Below, one piece after another: positions 16,456 through 23,022 of a stretch of DNA of 29,107 bases. The notes under the pieces were generated by a model. That model was given only the letters and a program-made list of their open reading frames with translations, ran no database searches and was not told the origin of the DNA. Each line of letters starts with the position of its first letter. Position 1 is the stretch's first letter. The position numbers and the translations under genes are program-made. Where the stretch lies: assembly GCA_900549945.1 (NCBI GenBank), contig URQJ01000005.1, positions 1 to 29,107 of the forward strand, read 5' to 3'. Origin of the DNA: an uncultured Oscillospiraceae bacterium (GTDB taxonomy: Bacteria > Bacillota > Clostridia > Oscillospirales > Acutalibacteraceae).

Positions 16456-17304
16456 ATGAAAATTGCGGTTATACCGAACCTCGACAAGCGCGATGCGGCG
16501 GAATACACGGCGCGTATCGTCGCCCTGCTGCGGCAGAACGGCGCGGAGGTGCTGATGCACGCGTCGCTGGCCGAGCGCTATAAGGGCGCGGTTCCGTGCG
16601 CCTCGCATGAGGACATGGCCGCGCGCTGCGACATCGTTATCGCGGTCGGCGGCGACGGCACGATCATCCACACGGCGAAGCATGCCTCGCGCGCCGAAAA
16701 GCCGATTCTTGGGGTGAATCTCGGGCGGCTCGGCTTTCTGGCCGGCGTGGAGCGCGACGAGCTGTATCTGCTGCGCCGGCTGTTCAGCGGCGACTACACC
16801 GTGCGGCGGCGCATGATGCTGGAGATCACGGTGAACGGCGATAAGGGGGAGCACACCTACTGCGCGCTGAACGACGCCGTGGTTTCGGGGGCACAGTCTA
16901 AAATATTCGATTTCGGCCTTTCCGTGGACGGCTCGGAGATGTACCGCTTCCGGGCGGACGGCTTGATTTTTGCGACGCCCACCGGCTCGACGGCATACTC
17001 GCTTTCGGCCGGCGGCCCGGTGCTGGACCCGGAGATGGACGGCATCGTTTTCACACCGATCTGCCCGCACTCCCTCTTTAACCGCAGTACGGTATTCAGT
17101 GCCGACAAGCGCCTGACCGTCTCTGCCGACAGCGAGTACCGCGGCGGCGTTTATCTGACGGTGGACGGCGACGATCCGATCCGCATCGCGCGCAGCGACA
17201 CGATTTCCGTGCGCCGTTCCGCACGCTGCACGGCGCTCATCAAAATGGACGACCGCAATTTCTATGATATTGTGAATCGAAAGATCCTGCACAGCGGGAG
17301 CTGA
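16456..17304 (+). CDS. nadK: NAD kinase
   Basis: NadK phosphorylates NAD+ to NADP+. The 282-residue protein carries the diagnostic GGDGT (residues 65-69), NLGRLGFLA, the ALNDAVV motif, and ATPTGSTAYSLSAGGP. It ends in a beta-rich C-terminal domain with HSLFNRSTV and VDGDDP. An AGAAAGGAAC ribosome binding site precedes the ATG. It lies 41 bp after tlyA and 38 bp before argR in one direction, so it is part of the same long transcript. It is one of three NAD-linked genes in the window, with rex and pncB. Confidence 0.97.
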   Translation: MKIAVIPNLDKRDAAEYTARIVALLRQNGAEVLMHASLAERYKGAVPCASHEDMAARCDIVIAVGGDGTIIHTAKHASRAEKPILGVNLGRLGFLAGVERDELYLLRRLFSGDYTVRRRMMLEITVNGDKGEHTYCALNDAVVSGAQSKIFDFGLSVDGSEMYRFRADGLIFATPTGSTAYSLSAGGPVLDPEMDGIVFTPICPHSLFNRSTVFSADKRLTVSADSEYRGGVYLTVDGDDPIRIARSDTISVRRSARCTALIKMDDRNFYDIVNRKILHSGS

Positions 17305-17342
17305 GCATCCGAGTAAATCTTTATGGAGACGGAGGAAAAGAA

Positions 17343-17798
17343 ATGAAAACCAGACGGCATGCAAAAATACTCGAACTCATCAAAGCACAGGATATTGATA
17401 CGCAGGAGGAGCTTCTGCGCAATCTGCGCGCCTGTGGCTTTGACGTGACGCAGGCGACGGTTTCCAGAGACATCAAGGAGCTGCGGCTCGTCAAAAGCCT
17501 TTCGAGCAGCGGCAAGTATAAATATTCGACCGGCAGGGACAACGCAAGGGACATTTCCTCGAAGTTCTATTCGCTGTTCGGCGATTCCGTCATCCATGTG
17601 GAGGCAGCGGGGAACATGATCGTTGTCAAGTGCATGACCGGTATGGCGCAGGCTGTGTGCGCCTCCATGGACACGCTGCATTTTCCGGATTTCATCGGCA
17701 CACTGGCCGGTGAGGACACGATTCTGATCGTCTGCAAGACGAGCGAGATCGCGCTCGAAAAGCAGCAGGAACTCCAGAAGCTGATCGGTGGGATTTGA
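17343..17798 (+). CDS. argR: Arginine repressor ArgR/AhrC
   Basis: ArgR is the arginine-dependent regulator of arginine synthesis and catabolism. The 151-residue protein has the N-terminal winged helix (MKTRRHAKILELIKAQ, and VSRDIKELRLVK with the family Ser-Arg). Its C-terminal hexamerisation and arginine-binding domain ends with GTLAGEDTILIVCKT, the family GT.AG-[D/E]-DT motif. A GGAGG lies 8 bp upstream. The recN start follows the stop after one base. The argR-recN link is widely conserved in Firmicutes. Confidence 0.97.
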   Translation: MKTRRHAKILELIKAQDIDTQEELLRNLRACGFDVTQATVSRDIKELRLVKSLSSSGKYKYSTGRDNARDISSKFYSLFGDSVIHVEAAGNMIVVKCMTGMAQAVCASMDTLHFPDFIGTLAGEDTILIVCKTSEIALEKQQELQKLIGGI

Positions 17799-17799
17799 C

Positions 17800-19476
17800 A
17801 TGCTGACACAGCTTTATATCGACAACATCGCCGTGATTGAGCGCGCGGCGATCGATTTCGAGCCGGGCTTCACGGTGCTGACCGGCGAGACCGGCGCGGG
17901 AAAATCCATCATCATCGACGCGATCTATGCGGTGCTCGGCGAGCGCACATCGAAGGAACTGATCCGCACGGGCGCGGAGCAGGCCTGCGTTTCGGCGCTG
18001 TTCACCGGCATTTCCGTGCAGACCGAAGCGGTGCTGCGGGGATTCGGCATCCCGCTCGAGGAGGACGGCAGCCTTCTGATCCGGCGGGAGATCCGCCAGC
18101 ACGGGCGGTCGAGCTGCAAGCTCAACAACTTTCCGGCGACGGTTTCGATGCTGAAGGCTCTCGGCGCCACGCTGATCGATATTCTCGGCCAGCACGAAAG
18201 CTACAAGCTGCTGGAGCCCGAAACGCACGGGGCGTATATCGACAGCTTCGCAGGCACGGGCGCGCTTTTAAATGAATACCGTGATGCGTATAAAGCGCTC
18301 CGCGAGCTGCGCGGCGCGCTGGAAGCGCTCGAGTCCGACGAGGGGCAGAAGGCGCGGCGCATGGACATCCTGCGCTATCAGATCGAGGAGCTGGAGGCGG
18401 CGCAGCTGCGCGTCGGCGAGCAGGCCGAGCTGACGGAAAAACGGGACGAAATCCGCAACAGCGAACGCATTCTGCGCGGCGTAGGCGAAGCGGCGGCTCT
18501 GCTGCACGGAGACGAGGATACGAACGGCGCGGTGACGGCCGTGACCGTCGCGGCCGACGCGCTCGAGCAGGCGGCGCGCTATGCGCCGTCGCTTTCCGAT
18601 CTGGCCCAGCGCGTCCGCGATGCGGAGTTTGCGCTTTCGGATGCCGCAGCCGACGTGTCCGACTACCTCGACAGCGCGCAGTTCGACCTGTCCGCACTCG
18701 ACGAAATGGAGGAGCGGCTGGAGGTGATTTACCGCCTCAGCCTGAAATACGGCGAAACCGAAGCGGAAATGCTCGCGTTTCTCGAAAAAGCGCGCGCGGA
18801 GCTCTCCGACATCGAGTTTTCCGATGAAAAGCGCGCGCTGCTCGAGGCACAGTACGAGGAGAAAAAGCAGGCGGCCGTGGCGCTCGCAAAGCAGCTTTCC
18901 GCAAAACGCCGGGCGGCCTGCGAGAGCTTTTCGAAACGCGTGCGCGCAGAGCTCGCAGAGCTCAACATGCCGGGCGTCGCCTTTTCCGTGGAGCAGGCCC
19001 GCACGCCGCTCACGGGCTTTGGATGCGACCGCATTCAGTTCCTCGTCTCCGCCAATGCGGGCGAGGCGCCGAAGCCGATGTCGAAAATCGCATCCGGAGG
19101 TGAGCTCTCACGCATCATGCTGGCGATCAATACGGTGCTTTCCGATATCGGCACGACGGAGACGCAGATTTTCGATGAAATCGACACGGGCATCAGCGGC
19201 GAGGCCGCCAACAAGGTTGGCTTAAAGCTGCGCGGCGTCTCGAAAAACGCGCAGGTGATCTGCGTAACACATTTGGCGCAGATCGCCGCCATGGCGGACA
19301 ATCACCTGTACATCGTAAAGCAGAGCGAAAAGGGGAAAACCTTTACAGATGTGCGCGTGCTAGATCACGGCGCGCGCGTGCGCGAGATTGCGCGCATCAT
19401 TGGCGGCGACGATATTACGCCGCTGAAGCTCAAAATGGCGGAGGAAATGCTGATGCGGACGGAGGTGAAAGCGTGA
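17800..19476 (+). CDS. recN: DNA repair protein RecN
   Basis: RecN is an SMC-like ATPase that acts at double-strand breaks. The 558-residue protein begins MLTQLYIDNIAVIE, with Walker A GETGAGKS near residues 29-36. Helical coiled-coil arms rich in Glu, Ala and Arg follow (about 150-370). The C-terminal ATPase half has SGGELSRIMLAIN, the Walker B IFDEIDTGISGEAA, and VICVTHLAQIAAMAD. The ATG at 17800 is chosen over a GTG at 17788 inside argR, because GGTGGG is suitably placed and homologues start MLxxLxIxNIAVI. The signal-peptidase-like gene overlaps the stop by 4 bp. Confidence 0.97.
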   Translation: MLTQLYIDNIAVIERAAIDFEPGFTVLTGETGAGKSIIIDAIYAVLGERTSKELIRTGAEQACVSALFTGISVQTEAVLRGFGIPLEEDGSLLIRREIRQHGRSSCKLNNFPATVSMLKALGATLIDILGQHESYKLLEPETHGAYIDSFAGTGALLNEYRDAYKALRELRGALEALESDEGQKARRMDILRYQIEELEAAQLRVGEQAELTEKRDEIRNSERILRGVGEAAALLHGDEDTNGAVTAVTVAADALEQAARYAPSLSDLAQRVRDAEFALSDAAADVSDYLDSAQFDLSALDEMEERLEVIYRLSLKYGETEAEMLAFLEKARAELSDIEFSDEKRALLEAQYEEKKQAAVALAKQLSAKRRAACESFSKRVRAELAELNMPGVAFSVEQARTPLTGFGCDRIQFLVSANAGEAPKPMSKIASGGELSRIMLAINTVLSDIGTTETQIFDEIDTGISGEAANKVGLKLRGVSKNAQVICVTHLAQIAAMADNHLYIVKQSEKGKTFTDVRVLDHGARVREIARIIGGDDITPLKLKMAEEMLMRTEVKA

Positions 19477-19979
19477 GCAGCCTGCGCCGGCTGTTTCCCG
19501 GAATCGCCCTCACGTGTAAAGGCATTCTGCTTTTCATGTGCGGTGCAGCCTTGATCGCGCTGTTTGCTGTGTCGCCGGTCATTTTTGGGTGTGTGCCGTC
19601 TGTTGTTTCTGAAACCGACAGCGGTGCCGCCTATCCGGCAGGCGCCCTCGTCTACCACCGCTACACGCCGGCAGAAACGCTGGCGCCGGGCGATGCGGCG
19701 GTCGTATATGACGCGGGGCGGACGACGGTCTGCACAATTTTATCGCGCGACGATGCGCTGCGCACATTGCTGACCGAGGGGCGCGGCCCGATCCCTTTTG
19801 AGCACGTGGAGGGCCGGGCTGTTTTCTGCGTGCCGCTTGCGGGAAAGCTGGTTTCGCTCTTTTCCGCACCTGGGCCTTGGATCATTCTAGCCGCGGCGGC
19901 AGCCCTGCTGCTTGCCGGTGCATTTTTGCTGCCCCGCTACAGCTATGCGCCGAAATACGGCAGATCGGATAAAAAATAG
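19473..19979 (+). CDS. Signal peptidase I-like (S26B) membrane protein lacking the catalytic residues
   Basis: This 168-residue protein has two hydrophobic segments (about 15-38 and 135-154) and an extracytoplasmic domain between them. The layout follows SipW-like archaeal/ER-type signal peptidases: VVSETDSGAAYPAGALVY aligns with the catalytic Ser region, LAPGDAAVVYD with the GD-V-x-Y motif, TTVCTIL with the usual V-T-H-R-I-V, and VEGRAVFCVPLAGKLVSLF with the late G-x-x-x-IP-x-G segment. The nucleophile Ser-Met pair is replaced around Glu47-Thr48, and the usual His is Cys87, so it appears inactive as a peptidase. The GTG start overlaps recN (GTGA) and has GGAGGTG at ideal spacing. Its function is unknown. 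Confidence 0.7.
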   Translation: MSSLRRLFPGIALTCKGILLFMCGAALIALFAVSPVIFGCVPSVVSETDSGAAYPAGALVYHRYTPAETLAPGDAAVVYDAGRTTVCTILSRDDALRTLLTEGRGPIPFEHVEGRAVFCVPLAGKLVSLFSAPGPWIILAAAAALLLAGAFLLPRYSYAPKYGRSDKK

Positions 19980-20046
19980 CCTTTTCGGCACGGCCTGCTC
20001 TTCCGCTGTGCTCTGGACACCGCGTCTGTGCATATCGAAAATATTG

Positions 20047-20070
20047 CCGGATCGTTTTGATCCGGTTTTT
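20047..20070 (+). terminator. Rho-independent terminator of the long housekeeping run
   Basis: A 7-bp perfect stem, CCGGATC (20047-20053) with GATCCGG (20059-20065), has a GTTTT loop and is followed by TTTTT (20066-20070). Confidence 0.85.
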
Positions 20071-20138
20071 GAAAAAGTATCGAAAACCAACGCTTTTTAA
20101 GCAAAGGCATTTTAATTAAGATAAAGGGTGTGATTCGA

Positions 20139-20411
20139 TTGACTGTAGAGCTGACGGCGGATTATCTGCGGCATATCCGGTTCAGGATACGGCGCGGTAA
20201 TACATACGACGCCGGCGAGGTGGACGCCTTTATGGACGCGCTGATCGCGGCCGTGGAGGCACGCGCGGAAAAAGAGGGCGACGCCGCGTATACAGCGCGC
20301 CTCGAGGCGGTCTGCGAGATCCGCGCCGAAATGACGGAGCAGGTTATGCGCGCGATGCTCGAGGCTGAAAAAAAGATCGCGCCGATCCTCGCTGTCGGCG
20401 AAAACTACTGA
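20139..20411 (+). CDS. Small DivIVA-domain-like protein
   Basis: This roughly 90-residue protein has the N-terminal DivIVA pattern: LTADYLRHIRFRIRRGNTYD followed by AGEVDAFMDALIAAVEA, which resembles the family's L-T-x-x-D-I-x-x-x-x-F and Y-x-x-x-E-V-D-x-F-L-D signatures. A charged helix follows, but the long coiled coil of full DivIVA/GpsB proteins is missing. The start is uncertain. The TTG at 20139 has GGGTG at 8 bp spacing and is preferred; the GTG at 20130 would overlap that site. It lies after a terminator and before the LysR promoter. A cell-pole or division role is only suggested by the fold. Confidence 0.6.
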   Translation: MTVELTADYLRHIRFRIRRGNTYDAGEVDAFMDALIAAVEARAEKEGDAAYTARLEAVCEIRAEMTEQVMRAMLEAEKKIAPILAVGENY

Positions 20412-20448
20412 TTTTATACAATTCACGCCGGAATTTTCGCCCAAGTAT

Positions 20449-20476
20449 TTGACAACCGTACAGGTTGTGTTATAAT
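20449..20476 (+). promoter_or_regulatory. Near-consensus promoter with embedded operator upstream of the LysR gene
   Basis: TTGACA (20449-20454), a 16-bp spacer and TATAAT (20471-20476) are both perfect hexamers. A perfect inverted repeat, ACAACC-GTACA-GGTTGT (20452-20468), covers the end of the -35 and most of the spacer. A protein bound there would block or remodel RNA polymerase contact, so the gene is probably tightly regulated. Confidence 0.8.
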
Positions 20477-20483
20477 AGACTTG

Positions 20484-20496
20484 AAATATCGATATG
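20484..20496 (+). repeat. 13-bp palindromic motif, copy 1 (before LysR gene)
   Basis: AAATATCGATATG contains the perfect 10-bp palindrome ATATCGATAT. It lies 8-20 bp downstream of the -10 element, in the leader of the LysR gene. An identical 13-mer recurs at 21500-21512. Confidence 0.7.
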
Positions 20497-20529
20497 CCGA
20501 TTTGAATATGCGCTTGCGAGGTTACGCTT

Positions 20530-21501
20530 ATGAATATAGCCCACCTGAAATACGCCGTCGAGGTCGAAAAAACCGCATCGATTACAAGAGCGGCTGAAAA
20601 CCTTTTTATGGGTCAGCCGAACCTGAGCCGCGGGATTAAGGATCTCGAGGAAACGCTGGGCGTGAAGATCTTCAAGCGCACGTCAAAGGGAATTGTCCCG
20701 ACGCCGCAGGGCGAGGAATTTCTCGTGTACGCGAAAAGCATCCTCGCGCAGATCGAGGAGGTCGAGGCGCTTTACAGGCCGGAGAAGAACAACAAGCTGA
20801 AATTCAGCATTTCCGTGCCACGCGCGAGCTATATCGTGGATGCGTTCACGAATTTTGTACGCGAAGCGGATATGACGAAAGAAATCGAATTTACCTTTAA
20901 GGAAACGAACGCTATGCGCGCGATCCGCAATATCGCGCAGGAGAATTACGGGCTCGGCATCGTCCGGTTCCAAACCATTTTTGAGCGCTTTTTTGACAAT
21001 ATGCTCCGCGATAAGGGGATGAAGTCCGAATTTGTATGGGAGTTTGAATATCGTCTCCTGCTCTCAGAAAAGGATCCGCTCGCCCATAAGGCAGACCTCT
21101 GCGTCGACGATCTTTCCGGCTATATGGAGCTGTGCCACGGCGACCCGTTCGTTCCGTCGCTCCCGATGTCCGACATCAAAAAGGCGGAGCTGAACGAAGA
21201 TGTGACAAAGCGCATCTACCTTTACAGCCGCGGCAGCCAGCTGGACCTGCTCAGCTGCGTACCGAACACATACATGTGGGTTTCGCCGATCGCGCCGGAG
21301 CAGCTCCAGCGCTACGGTCTCGTGCTCAGGACGTGCGCGGGCAGCAAGCGGCGCATCTACCGCGACATCCTCGTCTCGAAGAAGGAATATAAATATACCG
21401 CGGCCGATAAGGCGTTCATCGATCAGCTCCACGCGGAGCGCGACCGTTTGGAGTCGCTTTACGGCCGGCCCTCGACAGATTCTTCCTATATCGATCAATA
21501 A
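20530..21501 (+). CDS. LysR family transcriptional regulator
   Basis: This 323-residue regulator has an N-terminal winged helix-turn-helix (MNIAHLKYAVEVEKTASITRAA, then QPNLSRGIKDLEETLGVKIF). A linker and a periplasmic-binding-protein-like effector domain follow, from about residue 92. The effector domain is more diverged than usual for LysR, and I cannot predict its ligand. A GAGGTTA ribosome binding site precedes the ATG. The gene lies just upstream of rex and the hydrogenase genes in the same direction, behind a near-consensus promoter with an embedded palindrome. Autoregulation and control of the downstream hydrogen module are inferred from position only. Confidence 0.9.
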   Translation: MNIAHLKYAVEVEKTASITRAAENLFMGQPNLSRGIKDLEETLGVKIFKRTSKGIVPTPQGEEFLVYAKSILAQIEEVEALYRPEKNNKLKFSISVPRASYIVDAFTNFVREADMTKEIEFTFKETNAMRAIRNIAQENYGLGIVRFQTIFERFFDNMLRDKGMKSEFVWEFEYRLLLSEKDPLAHKADLCVDDLSGYMELCHGDPFVPSLPMSDIKKAELNEDVTKRIYLYSRGSQLDLLSCVPNTYMWVSPIAPEQLQRYGLVLRTCAGSKRRIYRDILVSKKEYKYTAADKAFIDQLHAERDRLESLYGRPSTDSSYIDQ

Positions 21502-21512
21502 ATATCGATATG
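21500..21512 (+). repeat. 13-bp palindromic motif, copy 2 (before rex)
   Basis: AAATATCGATATG is identical to the copy at 20484-20496. It starts at the last bases of the LysR gene and lies about 75 bp before the rex start. A partial relative, TATATCGATCA, sits just upstream at 21487. Confidence 0.7.
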
Positions 21513-21543
21513 TAAAAAAGACTATTTTAAATCTTGTGTGTTT

Positions 21544-21561
21544 ATGTTAATGTATTATCAA
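21544..21561 (+). promoter_or_regulatory. Candidate Rex operator upstream of rex
   Basis: ATGTTAATGTATTATCAA matches the clostridial Rex consensus TTGTTAA-N4-TTAACAA at 12 of the 14 specified positions. It lies 25 bp before the rex start codon, overlapping where a promoter should be. Negative autoregulation by Rex, relieved when NADH is high, is inferred. Confidence 0.6.
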
Positions 21562-21586
21562 AGTTATTAGCGAGGTGGCACTGATT

Positions 21587-22225
21587 ATGGTGAACCGCAG
21601 CATATCGAAGCAAACGCTGCTCAGATTGCCGCTTTATTTGAATTATTTAAAGCAGTTCGGCGAGAACCAGCCCGAGCACATCTCTGCGACGACGATTTCC
21701 GAGGCGCTTCGCCTCAACCATGTCGTTGTTCGCAAGGATCTGGCCTCGGTCAGCTCGGCCGGCAAGCCGAAAATCGGCTATAATACGGCCGATCTGATTG
21801 CAGAGCTCGAGGCGTTTCTGGGATACAACGACATGGACGACGCGATTATCGTCGGTGCCGGAAAGCTCGGCAAGGCCCTTTTGGCCTACAAGGGCTTTCG
21901 GGCGTGCGGCATGAATATCGTGGCAGCCTTTGACGTTGACGAGGAGCTGTACGACGAGGATTTCTACGGCAAGCGCATTTTGCCCATGGATAAGCTGATG
22001 GATTTGTGCGAGCGGATGCGCGTGCGTATCGGCATCATTGCGGTGCCGGCTGAAAACGCGCAGGCCATCTGCAACTTGCTGATCGAAAGCGGGGTTCTCG
22101 CCATCTGGAATTTTGCCCCGGTGCATCTGGAGGTGCCGGAGGGCGTTCTCGTACATAACGAGAATTTGGCCGCATCTCTCGCGCTGCTTTCAAAGCAGCT
22201 TCGGGAAGGGTTTGAGGCGCGCTGA
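21587..22225 (+). CDS. rex: Redox-sensing transcriptional repressor Rex
   Basis: Rex represses fermentation, hydrogenase and respiration genes until a rising NADH/NAD+ ratio releases it from DNA. The 212-residue protein has an N-terminal winged helix (SKQTLLRLPLYLNYLK, then VVVRKDLASVSSAGKPKIGY, which is diagnostic). A Rossmann domain follows, with GAGKLGKAL (residues 90-98), and it ends with IWNFAPVHLEVPE and a C-terminal dimerisation helix. The ATG at 21587 is preferred over a GTG at 21575 because GAGGTGG lies 8 bp before it. Hydrogenase-type genes follow directly, which fits a role controlling H2 metabolism. Confidence 0.97.
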   Translation: MVNRSISKQTLLRLPLYLNYLKQFGENQPEHISATTISEALRLNHVVVRKDLASVSSAGKPKIGYNTADLIAELEAFLGYNDMDDAIIVGAGKLGKALLAYKGFRACGMNIVAAFDVDEELYDEDFYGKRILPMDKLMDLCERMRVRIGIIAVPAENAQAICNLLIESGVLAIWNFAPVHLEVPEGVLVHNENLAASLALLSKQLREGFEAR

Positions 22226-22259
22226 TTTGTGCGCCGGCCACATTTAAAACGGTTGCTCT

Positions 22260-22290
22260 GGCGGAGCAGGGCAGAGGCCCGCCTTCCGCC
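22260..22290 (+). other. Strong hairpin between rex and the hydrogenase genes
   Basis: GGCGGA (22260-22265) pairs with TCCGCC (22285-22290). An inner stem, GGGC-AGAG-GCCC, completes a long GC-rich hairpin. No U tract follows, so it is not a standard terminator. It may act as a partial attenuator or as an mRNA processing or stabilising element separating rex from the next genes. No clear promoter for the ferredoxin gene was found. Confidence 0.5.
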
Positions 22291-22334
22291 TTAGAATACA
22301 CTTAAAACTAACTACAGAATGGAGTAGGATTCAA

Positions 22335-22577
22335 ATGAAAGTTGTTATTTGCATCGGAAGTTCATGTCATCTCAAGGGCTCTCGCCAGATCGTCGAGAAG
22401 CTGCAGGCGCTCGTTCAGGAGAAGAATCTCGAGGATAAGGTCGAGCTCGGCGGCACATTCTGCATGGGCGACTGCGTCAACGGCGTCAATGTCACGGTGG
22501 ACGGCGTAAAGCACTCGGTTTCGCCTGAGACAGTCGATGAATTCTTCAACAAGGAAGTTCTCGCGAAGATCCAGTAA
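22335..22577 (+). CDS. Thioredoxin-like [2Fe-2S] ferredoxin
   Basis: This 80-residue protein resembles the small thioredoxin-fold ferredoxin related to the NuoE/HymA/24-kDa subunit. Four cysteines are placed for one [2Fe-2S] cluster: Cys6 and Cys11 (CIGSSC), and Cys43 and Cys47 (CMGDC). The helical N-terminal domain of full NuoE is absent, so this is the cluster-binding domain only. It probably carries electrons to or from the downstream hydrogenase-type proteins; that pairing is inferred from order. The ATG has GGAG about 10 bp upstream (at 22321). An inverted repeat (22589-22610) and a 53-bp gap separate it from the thioesterase gene. Confidence 0.9.
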   Translation: MKVVICIGSSCHLKGSRQIVEKLQALVQEKNLEDKVELGGTFCMGDCVNGVNVTVDGVKHSVSPETVDEFFNKEVLAKIQ

Positions 22578-22588
22578 TTTCAAAATGC

Positions 22589-22610
22589 CTGCCGCGTGCT
22601 GCGCCGGCAG
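22589..22610 (+). other. Small intercistronic inverted repeat
   Basis: CTGCCG (22589-22594) pairs with CGGCAG (22605-22610) across a 10-base loop. It is not followed by a T tract, so an mRNA stability element is more likely than a terminator. Confidence 0.35.
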
Positions 22611-22630
22611 ATTTCAGTGGGGTGATTTTG

Positions 22631-23017
22631 TTGCTTATCACAGGTATTAAGGGAAAGGCCGAGGCTTTGGTAACCGAACAGAATACGGCGCGGGCGATGG
22701 GAAGCGGGACGCTCGAGGTTTTTGCGACGCCCGCGATGGTCGCTTTGATGGAGGCCGCGGCATACCGCTCGGTAGCAGAGGCGCTGGAGCCGGGCACGGG
22801 TACGGTCGGCACGCTGATGAATATCCAGCACGTTTCCGCGACGCCCGTCGGCATGCGGGTCACGGCTGAAAGCGAGCTTGTGGAAATCGACGGCCGCCGC
22901 CTTGTTTTCACGGTGAAGGCCCTAGACGAAGCCGGCGTGATCGGCACGGGCACCCACGAAAGATTCATTGTTGCTGATGAAAAGTTCATGGCGAAAGCCG
23001 AGAAAAAGAGAGGTTAA
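22631..23017 (+). CDS. FlK-like hotdog-fold acyl-CoA thioesterase
   Basis: This 128-residue hotdog protein resembles fluoroacetyl-CoA thioesterase FlK and its many clostridial relatives. The motif TEQNTARAMGSGTLEVFATP is characteristic. Counting from the TTG start, Thr33, Glu41 and His67 have the same 8- and 26-residue spacings as FlK Thr42, Glu50 and His76, which I recall as the catalytic triad. It should hydrolyse a small acyl-CoA; the natural substrate is unknown. The TTG at 22631 is preferred because GGGGTG lies 6 bp upstream; a GTG at 22622 would overlap that site. It stands between the ferredoxin and the sensory hydrogenase genes, 5 bp before the latter. Confidence 0.85.
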   Translation: MLITGIKGKAEALVTEQNTARAMGSGTLEVFATPAMVALMEAAAYRSVAEALEPGTGTVGTLMNIQHVSATPVGMRVTAESELVEIDGRRLVFTVKALDEAGVIGTGTHERFIVADEKFMAKAEKKRG

Positions 23018-23022
23018 GGGGT

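Noticed and set aside
19912..20100. Short plus-strand open frame of 62 codons across the end of the signal-peptidase-like gene and its terminator
   Set aside because: It overlaps a supported gene in another frame, runs through the terminator hairpin, and has no ribosome binding site or recognisable motif.
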